A DNA stretch of 64,000 bases from Wurfbainia villosa (taxonomy: Eukaryota > Streptophyta > Magnoliopsida > Zingiberales > Zingiberaceae): the NCBI GenBank assembly GCA_025175895.1, contig CM045989.1:20701928-20765927 (forward strand). Reading direction: 5' to 3'. The stretch's first letter is position 1, and each line of letters begins with the position of its first letter. Position numbers and translations under genes: made by a program. The notes beneath the pieces are model-generated. The model searched no databases, was not told the DNA's origin, and saw only the letters and a program-made list of their open reading frames with translations. Shown here one piece after another: positions 1 through 11,410 of this stretch.

Positions 1-1690
1 AGTGGGAGTGTCGTCGAGCTTGAGGAGGCTCGAGAGACTCAAATAGACATTGATGAGATACCTGGTGAAGCACAACATACAACTCATAGTGATGAGCAAT
101 CAGCTGGACCTAATGTAACACCACATCTTCGTAGATCTGGTAGAACACGCAATATTCCTGAGAGATATGGATTTCTCGTAAGTGAATCGAACGACGTGTT
201 ACTCATTGATGATGAGGAGCCTACCAGTTATGAAGAAGTGCTGACAAGTTCAGAAAGGGATAAGTGGCTTGGTGCCATGAAGTCGGAAATGGATTCCATG
301 TACGAAAACCAAGTTTGGAACTTGGTTGACCCACCTGAAGGCATAAAGCCTATAGGGTGCAAATGGGTTTTCAAGAAGAAAACCGACATGGATGGTAATG
401 TGATTACCTATAAGGCTAGATTGGTGGCGAAAGGATATCGTCAAAAACAAGGTGTTGATTATGACGAAACCTATTCGCCTGTAGCTATGCTTAAATCCAT
501 TCGGATGCTCCTGGCCATAGCAGCTCATTATGATTATGAGATATGGCAGATGGATGTGAAAACAGCTTTCCTTAATGGAAACTTGCTCGAGGACGTGTAT
601 ATGATACAGCCTGAGGGTTTCACATCGGTTGATAAAACCAAGGTATGCAAGTTGCGACGATCCATTTATGGATCAAGCAAGCATCCAGAGTCGGAATATC
701 CGTTTTGATGAGACGATCAAAAAGTTTGATTTCTCACAAAATCCAGACGAACCTTGTGTGTACAAGAAGGTTAGTGGGAGTGCAGTCGTGTTCCTAGTAT
801 TGTATGTCGATGACATATTACTTATAGGAAACGATGTGTCAATCTTACAGTCAGTTAAGGTTTTGTTATCCAAGACATTCTCCATGAAAGACCTGGGAGA
901 AGCAACCTACATCCTTGGGATTAAGATCTATAGAGATAGATCGAAACGGTTGCTTGGTCTTTCGCAGTCTACATATATAGACCGAAAAGCAAAGAGGTTT
1001 AGCATGTAATCCAAGAAAGGTTATCGCCCATCGCATGGGGTACACCTTTCAAGTCTATGTGTCCGCACGTTTAAGACGAGAGGATTTGCATGAGTAAGAT
1101 TCCTATGCATCCGCAATAGGATCTATCATGTATGCTATGTTATGTACGAGGCCCGATGTATCGTATGCTCTGAGTGTCACGAGCAGATACCAGTCTGATC
1201 CAGGAATGGATCATTGGGCGGCTGTTAAGACGATCCTTAAGTACTTGAGAAGAACTAAGGATGTGTTCCTAATATATGGAGAAGGGTACATGGTGATACG
1301 TGGGTATACGGATGCCCCGACATGACAAGGATGATTCCATGTCTCGTCGAGTATGTATTCACCTAGAATGGAGGCGCAATAAGTTGGAAAGGTTCCAAGC
1401 TTGACACTATAGCGGATTCTACCACTAAGGCAGAATACATTGCAGCTTTGGAAGCAGCAAAGGAAGCGGTTTGGATCAAGAAGTTCATCTTTGAACTTGA
1501 TGTAGTCTCATCAATGATCCAAACATGTGCTTCGCCGCTATCATCTTATCAGAGAGATCATAAGTAGGAATGAAATACAAATCGAGAAAATTCCCACTGA
1601 AAGGAACTTAGCGGATCCTTTGACTAAAGCATTACCTCAAAGTAAGTTTGAGGGTCATGTTGGTGCTTATGGTATTGGATACCGTAGCGA
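1..1690 (+). pseudogene. Copia A pol remnant: reverse transcriptase and RNase H
   Basis: This is the 3' part of a Ty1/copia pol gene cut by the window edge. The longest open piece (196-708) shows the RT N-terminal signature WNLVDPPEG, GCKWVFKKK, YKARLVAKG, YDETYSPV and WQMDVKTAFLNG. After a frameshift near 670-710 the next piece (629-1009) carries the intact catalytic box YVDD (803-814) followed by LLIGND. RNase H remnants follow in shifted frames (YAMLCTRPDVSYAL near 1128; TTKAEY near 1420, where the usual TEAEY glutamate is lysine). At least three frame changes make it non-coding. The wording is closest to TNT1/Tork-like copia elements and parallels copia X in this window. Integrase, protease and gag would lie left of base 1. 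Confidence 0.9.
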
Positions 1691-1702
1691 TTGGCATTAG
1701 GC

Positions 1703-1714
1703 CAAGTGGGAGTC
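1703..1714 (+). other. Polypurine tract of copia A
   Basis: The purine-rich CAAGTGGGAGTC run lies directly before the TGTTAG start of the LTR and follows the end of RNase H, as expected for the plus-strand primer of a copia element. Confidence 0.7.
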
Positions 1715-3798
1715 TGTTAGTAATATATGAGAGATGTCCTAAGGCACTCGCCTTATGTATGAACCATTTATATGATAAATGAAGATTCACTATTTGAGTA
1801 TACATGTTTTATGTATTTGATTGGATCTTAAACTCATTTACTGAATGTCCACGATACGATTCACAGCATGAGAGAATTTGTGATTGGATCACAACTAGTG
1901 AGTATCTCTACATGTGTAATTGTGATGTATCGGAATTATCCCTAGTCGATGAATTGATGGATTTGGACACCATCAATTCTGTCGAGACTAGCACGAGGTA
2001 TACTCCTTGGTGTATCCAAGCAGCTGATTCTCACTGGCTGGAGACATAGTGATGTCCGGAGTTAATCGTGGATGCTAGTTATGGTAACTAGTTCATTGGA
2101 GTGACCAGCCGTAAGACTTCATATGGTTCTCTGCATATATAGATATGTCAATGAAGTTCTTACTGTGGGTTAAGTGCGATGTTCCTTTGACTTGCGGTAT
2201 TCAAGTCATCTTGATCATGGAGACTTATGCTTTGACATCTTAAGCAAACATCTCTAAGGAGATGTGGACCCGGGATGATTGGGTATAAGTCAAGTGATCA
2301 AGGTGTTTGAATAGCCTATAAAGGATTCACCACTCCTTGCGAGGAGATGTATACCCATGGCCTCTCGTCGGATTGTTACTAAAGTCTGCCAAAGCATTAC
2401 ATGTTTAGAGTAAGGTACTCTTCGATACATGTGGAGTAACTAGAACTGTAGGACGAGGAAATGATACTTGGGCTAGGTGTGACATAGTCACTTAGTGGGG
2501 ATCGACACAATAGACCATGTCCCCAAACCAAGTGGGTATAAGATGAGTGAAGGGAATGGGGCACGATTCATTCGAGCTACATCAAGGGTTTCGTAAATAG
2601 TTCGATCAACTGCTGATCTTTTCTTGCTAATTGGGGATCATGATGTACTACTAGGTGCCACTCATGATCGCTCTATAATTAATGGTTAATTATAGACGGC
2701 CAACATAAACCGAGAACCTATTTGGTCACACGACAACGAGTGTAATCCAAAGGATTTAAAACGAGCTTGAGAATGGGATTCTCGCATCGAGAGAAACTAT
2801 GTTTGGTTGGACCAAACATAAAGCGAGCATGAAATTGTTTCACCGCAATGGAAGCGTGGATGGGCGTGTCTTATGAAGACATAATGGATGGACCAAAATG
2901 GTTTGGTTCCTAATCCAATGGATGAGAATAAACCAAAGGGTTTGGTTTATATTAAACGAATGAACCAAAGGTTGGTTCGTTCGCTTTAACTTAAAATAAA
3001 CCATCATGGTTTGGTTTATTTTAACTTATCTTAATGGAGCGGTTAACGGGCTTTATGGATATGATCCATTAACCATTAAGAGAATTAGTTCCCTAAGCTC
3101 CTCCAACCCCTCAAGGCCGCCAACCCTGTTGCCCCCGCTTCGCGGCTGTGAACCTCCGGAAGAGTTCTCCGTGATCCTCCTTAGGTTTGGCATCAAGGTG
3201 AGCACTCTCTTTTTGGCCGGGCGCCTATCTCTCCACCAAGCTGTCCAGTTTTCTGACAGCTTCTCCTCTCGCCGAGCATCGCTTGGACGACGGTTAGTGC
3301 CCGACAGCGCTAACTATACCGGGATTTGATCTCCGGTAATCCTCTGAGGTGGAGGATGAAGGATTCGTCAATCTGTTGACGAATACCTCTCCGGAGAAGC
3401 AAGTTTGAGGACTTGTTTTAGGTCCGAATTTGGATTCGGATCGTGATCATCTCTCGATCACGTCGTCTTCAACACGAGGCTAGTAACCCGCACGAAGACG
3501 GCTCGTGACTTAGCGGTCATCCCGAGGAGCTCGGCGTGGATACGGATAGAGACGATTCTTACGAGAATCGTTCCGGTTGATGCCGTTCCCGCTACACGTC
3601 ATACGGAAGGTATAACGTAGTTTAATTTCTTTTATTGCAATTTTAATTTACGGTTATGTCTACACTTGTTGTAATAGCATGCGTGTGTTGTGTGTGTTGT
3701 AATAAATAGGAATATTTATTATTTTTATTGCTTCCGCTGTGCTCATGTTTACGAAACATGATCGAACACACACACGCCGCGGTGCTGGAAACCCAACA
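1715..3798 (+). repeat. Copia A 3' LTR
   Basis: A 2084-bp LTR begins TGTTAGTAATATATGAGAG after the polypurine tract and ends CCCAACA. It is recognised by its second copy at 61715-63302, which shares both termini and most of the body. Relative to that copy it has about 620 bp extra (about 1875-2496). It lacks about 125 bp around 3090, where the other copy has a TATA box and start of transcript. The ORF at 3006-3329 lies in this LTR and is not a gene. The right flank TATGT (3799-3803) is the expected target duplication; the partner copy lies outside the window. Confidence 0.88.
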
Positions 3799-4810
3799 TA
3801 TGTATGCATGTATTTGATATATGTTTTACATATGCCTGTGAGATGCTGCATTTGATTGAGCTGTGATTGCTGCATATGGTTGTTCATCATGATACATGCC
3901 ATCTGCATTTTATATACTGCTATGTGTTGAGCATGATACATGCGTTGATTCAAACTGTTATATGCATTTGATTAGCATCATGTCATTGTGTGGTACGGAC
4001 CGGGTTGTTATTACAGGTGATCATATACTGTTCAAATGTTGGAGTATTGGTCAGGTATGGGATTGACTTGGTACGTTATATGAGTTATGTTATTGTAAAT
4101 CTATTCAGGATGATCTAGCATCTAGTGTTATAGACCGTCAGGTACGTTGGTACATTACTTCATATTCAGTTGATCAATTTAGTATATACATTGAGTATGA
4201 CTTTACTGTAGTTACTTGTTATTAGAGTTGGATAGGACTGTATGTCTATTGGACTCATGTTGTATACCTGTAGAACTTCACATGTATACTTGTAGATCTA
4301 TCCTTATATGTTGTTCATGCACTTTCTACATATTACCCCTGAGTTTATACTCACCACCCCGGGACCCTGGGCTTCCTTTCGCCCAGGTAACAGGTAGAAG
4401 ATTCCTTGGACGTTCGGAGCTCCGCCAGCTGATCCCATCTCACACCGAACGGATGGAGGTTTACTTATGATTTGTTGTATTCTTGTGGATTGATGTATTC
4501 CGTATTGTTGTTTTGGGTTTTGCCCTGTATTGTTTCCGTATTTGTGATATATGGATGTGATGTACGTATTGGGTCTTTGATTCGATTTCTGTTATGATTC
4601 TTGTCATGTCAAGTCACTCCGGAGTGCATAGTTAGTCTTTCTATCTTGTTTTATCTGTCTGTATGTTTCCGCTGTGTTTGATATGTTGATATCTTTATGT
4701 TATATTGTTGTTGTGGGCCTACGGTCCTTGTATTAACCCGATATGTTGCCACGTACAGGGGAGATGTCGTCTGTTTGCTTTTCGGCATGGTATACTCTCA
4801 GGGCGTGACA
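3799..4810 (+). repeat. Ty3/gypsy LTR fragment (3' end)
   Basis: A non-coding stretch ends in GGGCGTGACA, the usual 3' terminus of Tekay/Del-type gypsy LTRs. It also contains the 'actcaccaccccgggaccc' type segment that I associate with those LTRs (around 4350). Its left side is cut by copia A. No PBS follows at 4811, so it is a solo or 3' LTR. Expected TSD on the right is GATAA. It is not the same family as the minus-strand gypsy LTR at 7873-11408. The 84-aa ORF at 4216-4470 lies inside it and is not a gene. Confidence 0.6.
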
Positions 4811-5082
4811 GATAATCACTAGATACCTTTTCTTTTTTAATTTGTTGTAAGATAAAGAATGATTCATGCAACTGTGATGTACCCAAATTGAAGAGGAGTT
4901 GATAAGGTGTAGCATGTTATTGCAAGTGAAAACCTTTGTTCATCTAAACAATGAACTACTGGTTGTGTTTGCATACATGAAGCAGTACTTTAATTTTCTG
5001 TCTTTTTCTGGCTCCCAATCAAATGGCTTGATCTGATGCTCCTTCATTAGACAAGACTAAGCTTAAATTTTCCTTATTTCAG

Positions 5083-5157
5083 GTTGAATTCAACGACTGC
5101 AAAAGGAATCCTTCATACAAATTTTTGGCCGCAAGGAAACGGATGTTGATTTTGTAA
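5083..5157 (+). pseudogene. Possible captured terminal exon
   Basis: A pyrimidine-rich acceptor-like TTATTTCAG is followed by an open 25-codon stretch (VEFNDCKRNPSYKF...) ending in TAA, then by AT-rich sequence resembling a 3' UTR. It has the look of the last exon of a host gene carried inside the CACTA element. I do not recognise the protein, and a stretch this short can be open by chance. Confidence 0.2.
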
Positions 5158-5689
5158 GAGACTAAGAGTTCAAGAACAATTGTCAGATGATACTCAGTTT
5201 TGCTATCAAACCAAGCTCCCATGCTCCGATGGTCCTCGAAGGATTATTAAAAGCTACTTTTAAGCCCATTTTTGTTGGCTGCATGTGATATTTTGGTGCC
5301 ACTTGCTAATCTCTACTTCATGGGGCATGCTCGTCATGGCATATTGTCACGGGATTTTTAATGCGGGACAGTGATAAAACATGTGCCTCCAGATTTTGCA
5401 GGACCAAATCTGCCATTGCATTCCGAGTAAAATGTAGTGTGGAGTAAAATGTTAATGAGATGTATTAACATTTCGAACTGAAACATTAATATTATGTGTT
5501 AGTTTGATAATACAATAAATTTGTTTTGTCAAGTGAAATGTGAATATTGTAAATTGATTTAATTCGGTATTGTATCAATATGATATGAGATCATTGTTCA
5601 AACTCGATATTAGAAGCGCTTATAATCTCTCTTAAAAATATGATTATAGAACCGGTCGTAACCGTTTGTAAAATTATGTTTGAGATATA

Positions 5690-6160
5690 TATATATTAGG
5701 AGCGGTTTTCAACCGCACCTAAACCTTTGTTTATTTACAAACACATTAGGAGCGGTTAAAACCGCTCCTAAAACTCTTTTTTATTACATCGACAAAAAGA
5801 CACATTAGGAGTGGTTTTAATTAATCGCTCCTAAAACTATGTTTATTACATCGACAAAACAGACACAGTAGGAGCGGTTTTAACCGCTTTTAAAATGATG
5901 TTTATAGATGCGGTCACAAGCGTTTGTGATGTTTGTACAATAGGAGCGGTTGCAAACTCTTTAGAACCGGTTAAAAACCGATTCTATAGGTCTCCAACAC
6001 AAGCGGCTCTTTATTTTGAACCACCGGTTTATTTTACCGCTTCGGTTGTCTTTAGCATCGCCATTATCTACAATGGTTAAAAACCGATTCTAATTATTTA
6101 GATGCGGTTGATAAGTGGTTCTAAAGGCTTTTTAAAACCGCTTCTAAAGGTTTTTTTCTT
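5690..6160. repeat. CACTA subterminal palindromic repeats
   Basis: At least eight copies of a TTAGGAGCGGTT / AACCGCTCCTAA motif occur in both orientations. One is a near-perfect palindrome at 5747-5774 (AGGAGCGGTT...AACCGCTCCT). Such arrays are the transposase-binding region of CACTA elements. The array becomes more degenerate toward the terminus. Confidence 0.8.
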
Positions 6161-6166
6161 GTAGTG

Positions 6167-7391
6167 AGAGTATTCTATTATCAGAGATACGAAACCCATC
6201 ATCCTTTCCTTCTAGGACCTCTTGCTTAATCCTCTGAATGCTCGGGTCACGGGTTTGCTTTTCCAATATATCGTCGAATAGTGTCGGTGCTATCGTCATG
6301 GTCGAGAGTTGTCCGGAAATGATTTCAACCCCATAACGCATAATCTCCTTTTCTAAGGGTCGAGATAACACTGATAGAGACATCAAGGCGGTGCAAGACT
6401 ACCTGCTGAGTGCATCAGCCACCTTGTTCGCTTTTCTTGGATGGTAGAAGACCTCGCAATCATAATCCTTGACGAGATCTGCGTTGTCTCATGTTCAGGT
6501 CCTTCTTTGTGAAGAAATATTTCAGGCTCTGGTGGTCTGTATAAATCCTACACTGAGCTCCATATAGATAATGCCTCCATGTTTTGAGAGCAAAGACCAC
6601 GACCGCTAGCTCTAGATCATGAGTGGGATAATTCTTTTCATGTTTTTTGAGTTGCCTAGAGGCGTAGGCAATGAGCTTGCTGTTCTGCATGAGTACAGCT
6701 CCGAGTCCCAACTTGGAAGCGTCGTTGTACATGTTGAAGCCTTCATTACTGTTCGGAAGAGCAAGGATTGGAGCGCTGGTCAGTCTCTTTTTCAATTCTG
6801 TGAAACTCTTCTCGCAGGCGTCTGTCCATTCATACTTTTTGTTCTTTCTGGTGAGGACTGTCATAGGTGCTGCAATTCTAGCAAAGCTCTCTACAAATTT
6901 CCTGTAGTAGCTTGCTAGCCCAAGAAAGCTTCTGATCTCACTAGCATTCTTTGGTCGGTTCTAGTTACTCACAGCTTCAATCTTTATTGGGTCTACCATC
7001 ACTCCGTGCTTGGATATAACATGACCCAAAAATGATACTTGATTGAGCCAAAACTCGCGTTTGGAGAACTTTGCATACATATGCTTTTCCTGAAGAATTC
7101 GATTCAGCAGATCATAGTAGGTGCATTCGTCACTCTGAAAGGCATAACTACGAACTCATAACATCCGTATCTTGTTCAAAAAGTCATCTTCGGTATATCA
7201 TCTAGTTTCACTTTCACTTGATGATAGCCAGACCTCAGATCAATCTGAGAGAAGACGGTGACACCCTTTAGCTGGTCGAACAGGTCATCAATCCGCGGTA
7301 AAGGGTACCAGTTCTTGATCGTCACATTATTCAGTGCTCGGTAGTCTATGCACATTCGCATAGACCCATCTTTCTTCTTCACCAACAACAT
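6167..7391 (-). pseudogene. Ty3/gypsy pol remnant (RT and RNase H)
   Basis: Reading leftward, RT begins at 7391 with LVKKKDGSMRMCIDYRALN, then PLPRIDDLFDQL and FSQIDLRSGYHQVKV. A stop at about 7174 is followed by GCYEFVVMPF, after which the F(V/I)DD catalytic box is deleted; the frame resumes at YAKFSKREFWL and VSFLGHVIS. RNase H (6864-6460) keeps YPTHDLELAVVVFALKTWRH and YTDHQSLKYF, but the first motif reads YNDA instead of YTDA. The spacer before integrase (6386-6167) ends at the CACTA insertion. Wording matches Tekay/Del-type chromoviruses. Protease, gag and integrase are absent. Confidence 0.88.
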
Positions 7392-7857
7392 TGGAGTTCA
7401 ATAACCACATGCATAAGAGTAGGTGGGGTACTGTCTCATCGACTCTATTACTACGTATTCCATATATTACTATCTCATCGACCCTATTACTACGTCTTCC
7501 CTATATTACTATCTCATCGACCCTATTACTATGTCTTCCATATATTACTATCTCATCGACCCTATTACTATGTCTTCCAGCCATGTTTATCTTCATATAT
7601 TAGAGTAAGGCTAGTATAAGATTATCGTTCATTTATCTATGCATGGTTAAACTAAAAGCTAGTTCATTTAGCTATGCATGGTTAAACTAAAAGCTAGCAT
7701 AAGGTTATCTTACATATTTCAGGCATACATATTTTCAGGCATATTTAAGCTAGAGGCATTTGTTATCATACATGAAAGAAATAAAGTAGGCATAGAAATT
7801 CTTACTTGGAGCGGCAGGATTTGGAGCTTGATGTGTGTGTAGTGGAAAGGAATATCT
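7392..7857 (-). other. Deleted gag/protease region of the gypsy element
   Basis: Only about 465 bp separate RT from the primer-binding site, where gag and protease (usually over 1.5 kb) should be. The stretch holds a 39-bp tandem array and a direct repeat of about 40 bp (GTTCATTTATCTATGCATGG... near 7627 and AGTTCATTTAGCTATGCATGG near 7661). No coding signature is visible. Confidence 0.6.
7434..7580. repeat. 39-bp tandem repeat, about four units
   Basis: The unit TCTCATCGACCCTATTACTA plus CGTCTTCCCTATATTAC repeats about four times. Because 39 is a multiple of three it creates overlapping open frames (the ORFs at 7391-7603 and 7423-7608), which are artefacts. Confidence 0.8.
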
Positions 7858-7869
7858 GCTCTGATACCA
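7858..7869 (-). other. Primer-binding site of the gypsy element
   Basis: On the minus strand this reads TGGTATCAGAGC, complementary to the 3' end of plant initiator tRNA-Met. It lies 3 bp from the LTR end at 7873. Confidence 0.85.
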
Positions 7870-8289
7870 ACCTGTCACGCCCGCCCTTTTCCAAGGGTCC
7901 AGAGGGGGGGCGCGTGACGCGATCGTACATACATACATTACAGCGGAAGACTACCTATACTTCTTATAGCAGAAGACTTTAGACTTTTTTTTCTTTTAAA
8001 CATAAACATGCATCGTCATTTCATAGATACTTCTTCTTAAACATAGGTCATGCATCATCAGTTCATAAGTACTTAGTTCAAATTCATAAACAAAATCATC
8101 TTAGGGGAAAACATGCATAAAGAACATAACAGATCTCCTCCACCATGCCACTACCACACACACTTTGCCCCTCCTGCTGCTTCCTTTAGTTTAGCCACCC
8201 TTTACCCTTATCTGCAGTACAAGGGAATATAAACTATAAGCACATAGGCTTAGTAAGATCCTGTCCTACTCACAAAAACCATACGTAAG

Positions 8290-8770
8290 CATAACATGTA
8301 AACATACAAAGACATAAGCAGGCATAACTTGAATACAACATCGTAGAACATAAGCAGGCATAACATGAACATAACATCATAGACATAAGCAAGCATAACA
8401 TAATTATAACATCGTAGAATATAAGCAGGCATAACATAAATATAACATCATAGACATAAGCAGGCATAACATGAACATAACATCGTAGAACATAAGCAGG
8501 CATAACATGAACATAGCATCATAGACATAAGAAAGCATAACATAATTATAACATCGTAGAACATAAGCAGACATAACATGAACATAGCATCATAGACATA
8601 AGCAAGCATAACATAATTATAACATCGTAGAACATAAGTTGGCATAACATAAATATAACATCATGGACATAAGCAGACATAACATGAATATAACATCATA
8701 GACATAAGAAGAACATCATGGACATAAGAAGATATAACATGAATATAACATCATGTATATAAGTCATGAT
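8290..8770. repeat. About 35-bp tandem array in dimers of about 71 bp
   Basis: Units of GCATAACATGAACATAACAT followed alternately by CGTAGAACATAAGCAG or CATAGACATAAGCAG repeat about 13 times. Two alternating monomer types make a higher-order dimer. The array lies close to the 3' (U5) end of the gypsy LTR. Confidence 0.85.
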
Positions 8771-8869
8771 AGCAGATATGTGATGTTTTCAAACATAGTA
8801 CATGTAACTGACAACATATTGGGTCCAATATTGTACCACATCATCATCATCATAGCGCGCATCCCTAAA

Positions 8870-9130
8870 TAGACCCGAGGTAGCTAATCTCGAACCTACT
8901 AGGTTACTAGGCCCGTACTATGTCCGTCGACCTAGGGGCCATCATCATAACATAGAAGCCCATCCTAGGCCCGTACTTATGACCATCGGCCTAGGGCATC
9001 TGGGAGCCCATTCTGTACTAGGTCCGTACTATGACCGTCGACCTAGGGGGAATCATAACATAGAAGCCCATCCTAGGCCCGTACTATGACCGTCGACCTA
9101 GGGCAACCTAGGAGCCCATCCCTTTGGACC
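8870..9130. repeat. Imperfect repeats around GGCCCGTACTATGACCGTCG
   Basis: Four GC-richer units built around TAGGCCCGTACTATGACCG and TCGACCTAGGG occur between AT-rich arrays of the gypsy LTR. Confidence 0.75.
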
Positions 9131-9149
9131 TTGTTAGGGTCCTGGTACA

Positions 9150-9430
9150 AGCTATGCAGAAAGTAAAATACTTATCATGCTTCATATCATAACATATCAT
9201 ATTTCATTTCATAAACATAAACATATCATGTTCTTTATCATGGCATATCGTGTTTCTTCTTCATCTTCATAACATAACGTATTGCTTCTTCATAACACAT
9301 CATACATCATAGCATATTTCTTCTTCATAACATATCATATTGCTTTCATAACATATTTCTTCTTCATAACATATCATATTTCTTTTCATGCATATCATGG
9401 TTCTTCTTTATAAAACATCATACATTCGTA
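9150..9430. repeat. Degenerate CATAACATATCATATTTCTTCTT array
   Basis: A low-complexity array of CATATCAT and TTTCTTCTTCATAA words with irregular spacing, inside the gypsy LTR. Confidence 0.7.
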
Positions 9431-9764
9431 CAATCACAAGGGAATGAGCATAACAAGATCATATATTTAACATGGTAATGAGCAGAAACTTATCATGCAT
9501 CCCTACTATTGACATAGACATTTGGAGTGACCTAAACTTCATGGGGCTCTATTAAAGTTTTAAACACCAAACAACTTATACATGGTCTAATTAACTACAT
9601 AACATATAAATCATGGCATGGGAGGGCACTTAGGGTTGTAGATAAACCTTGGCCGAGAGTTCCAAGACAACCTAAGATCCATTTCTTAAATCTAGCTTAA
9701 CTTTCACATGTTACCTATATCTACATTCAAAACATGACATGGTAATTTATAGGTCATAGCATGA

Positions 9765-10800
9765 TAGGCCTAAATGGGTCTTGGCCGAATGGTCCAAGGG
9801 CTTAAAAGTTCATCCACTTAAATCTAGGTTAACCAAACATCATGTTATCTTCTTTTACCATCAAAACATAGCATGAACTTATCTATAGCATGGCATAGAA
9901 CATGTTATCTTCTCCTAACATGAAACATGGCATGAACTCATTTAAAATCAAGCATAGAGCATGTAATCTTCATCTAACATCAAAAGTTTTCTTGAGCTCA
10001 TCTAAAGCATGGCATAAAAAGAACACATAGGGGTCTAAAGGGACTTGGCCGAATGGTCCAAGGCTTAAAAGTTCATCCACTTTAAATCTAGGTTAACCAA
10101 ACATCATGTTATCTTCTTTTACCATCAAAACATAGCATGAACTTATCTATAGCATGGCATAAACAGAACACATAGGGGTCTAAAGGGACTTGACTGAATG
10201 GTCCAAGGGCTTAAAAGTTCATCCACTTAAATCTACATTAACCAAACATCATGTTATCTTCTTTTACCATCAAAACATTGTATAAACTTATCTATAGCAT
10301 GGCATAAAAAGAACACAAAGGGGTCTAAAGGGACTTGGTTGAATGGTCCATGGGCTTAAAAGTTCATCCACTTAAATCTAGGTTAACCAAACATCATGTT
10401 ATCTTCTTTTACCATCAAAACATAGCATGAACTGATCTATAGCATGGCATAAAAAGAACACATAGGGGTCTAAAAGGACTTGGCCGAATGGTCCAAGGGC
10501 TTAAAAGTTCATCCACTTAAATCTAGGTTAACCAAACATCATGTTATCTTCTTTTACCATCAAAACATAGCATGAACTTATCTATAGCATGGCATAAAAA
10601 GAACACATAGGGGTCTAAAGGGACTTCGCCGAATGGTCCAAGGGCTTAAAAGTTCTTCCACTTAAATCTATGTTAACCAAACATCATGTTATCTTCTTTT
10701 ACCATCAAAACATAGCATCAATTTATCTATAGCATGGCATAAAAAGAACACATAGGGGTCTAAAGGGACTTGGCTGAATGCTCCTTGGGGTTTTTAAGGT
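9765..10800. repeat. 145-bp tandem array
   Basis: Units starting GAACACATAGGGGTCTAAAG begin at 10021, 10166, 10311, 10456, 10601 and 10746, exactly 145 bp apart each time. The region 9765-10020 holds older, rearranged partial units. Each unit contains GGACTTGGCCGAATGGTCCA and ACATCATGTTATCTTC. The strict period implies recent unequal exchange or slippage within the LTR. Confidence 0.92.
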
Positions 10801-11410
10801 CAAACACTTAACCTAATCCATCTAGCATCCTATCTTCATCTTGTTCATACAAGTTATGGCATGGATCTTCATGGAAAACTCAAATAAAGGTCTTGGCCGA
10901 ATGGTTCAAGAAGAAGTTGACACCATAACATCAATCGAAACAACTTCTTGTATGCAGGTGAGGGGATACTTACTTCCTTCGCTTTGCTATTAGTTTGAAG
11001 ATAACCTAAGGGAAGCCAACCTAGCCTTCTTCTTGCTTGGATGGATCTCGGAAAAATGGAAAGGGAGAGGGGTAGGTTTCGGTGAGGATGAAGAAGAGGA
11101 AGAGAAGATGCCAAATTTGATTTCTCATGTCTCCTCATTCCCCTATTTATTCTCTTGAAGAGTCCCTTAGTATCCCTTACCTCTAACTATAATTTCCCAT
11201 ATTCCTCTAATAGCACAACCCTGCTGGGCTTCTGGTTATTGGATACATCTTTAGGGCTTAGGTATCTACTAGAGGTTTGGGGTTCAATTTCTAGGCCATG
11301 CATCCATTTTGACTCTATTTCTTTTATTTTTGAAAGAGCCCACATAAAGCCCATTATAATCATGTCAAAAATTCTTGTAAAATTGCTAGGAATTTTACGG
11401 GCATTACAAG

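Larger units (their letters stand above)
4811..6166. mobile_element. CACTA (En/Spm) DNA transposon, right half
   Basis: The sequence ends at 6166 in TTTTTTTCTTGTAGTG, the reverse complement of the canonical CACTACAAGAAAAAAA terminus. The next three bases, AGA, are the expected 3-bp TSD. The terminal 500 bp hold the palindromic subterminal repeats typical of the superfamily. I could not find the matching CACTACAAG end to the left; the interior is interrupted or truncated at the gypsy LTR ending at 4810. No transposase is visible, so this piece is non-autonomous or partial. It sits between the RNase H and the missing integrase of the minus-strand gypsy element. Confidence 0.8.
7873..11408 (-). 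repeat. Ty3/gypsy 5' LTR, 3.5 kb
   Basis: On the minus strand the LTR starts TGTAATGCCCGTAAAATTCC (at 11408) and ends GGGCGGGCGTGACA (at 7873), followed by the PBS. At 3536 bp it is long for the group, mainly because of four internal tandem arrays. Right flank AGGGT (11409-11413) is the expected TSD. ORFs on either strand within it (for example 8250-8645 and 10869-11138) follow the repeats and are not genes. Confidence 0.85.

Noticed and set aside
3006..3329. 107-codon ORF
   Set aside because: Falls entirely within the copia A LTR and is not conserved in the second LTR copy, which has an insertion in the middle of it.
8250..8645. Regular repeats that could suggest a CRISPR array, with overlapping ORFs
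   Set aside because: Units are contiguous with no unique spacers and lie inside a gypsy LTR of a plant. ORFs follow the repeat period.
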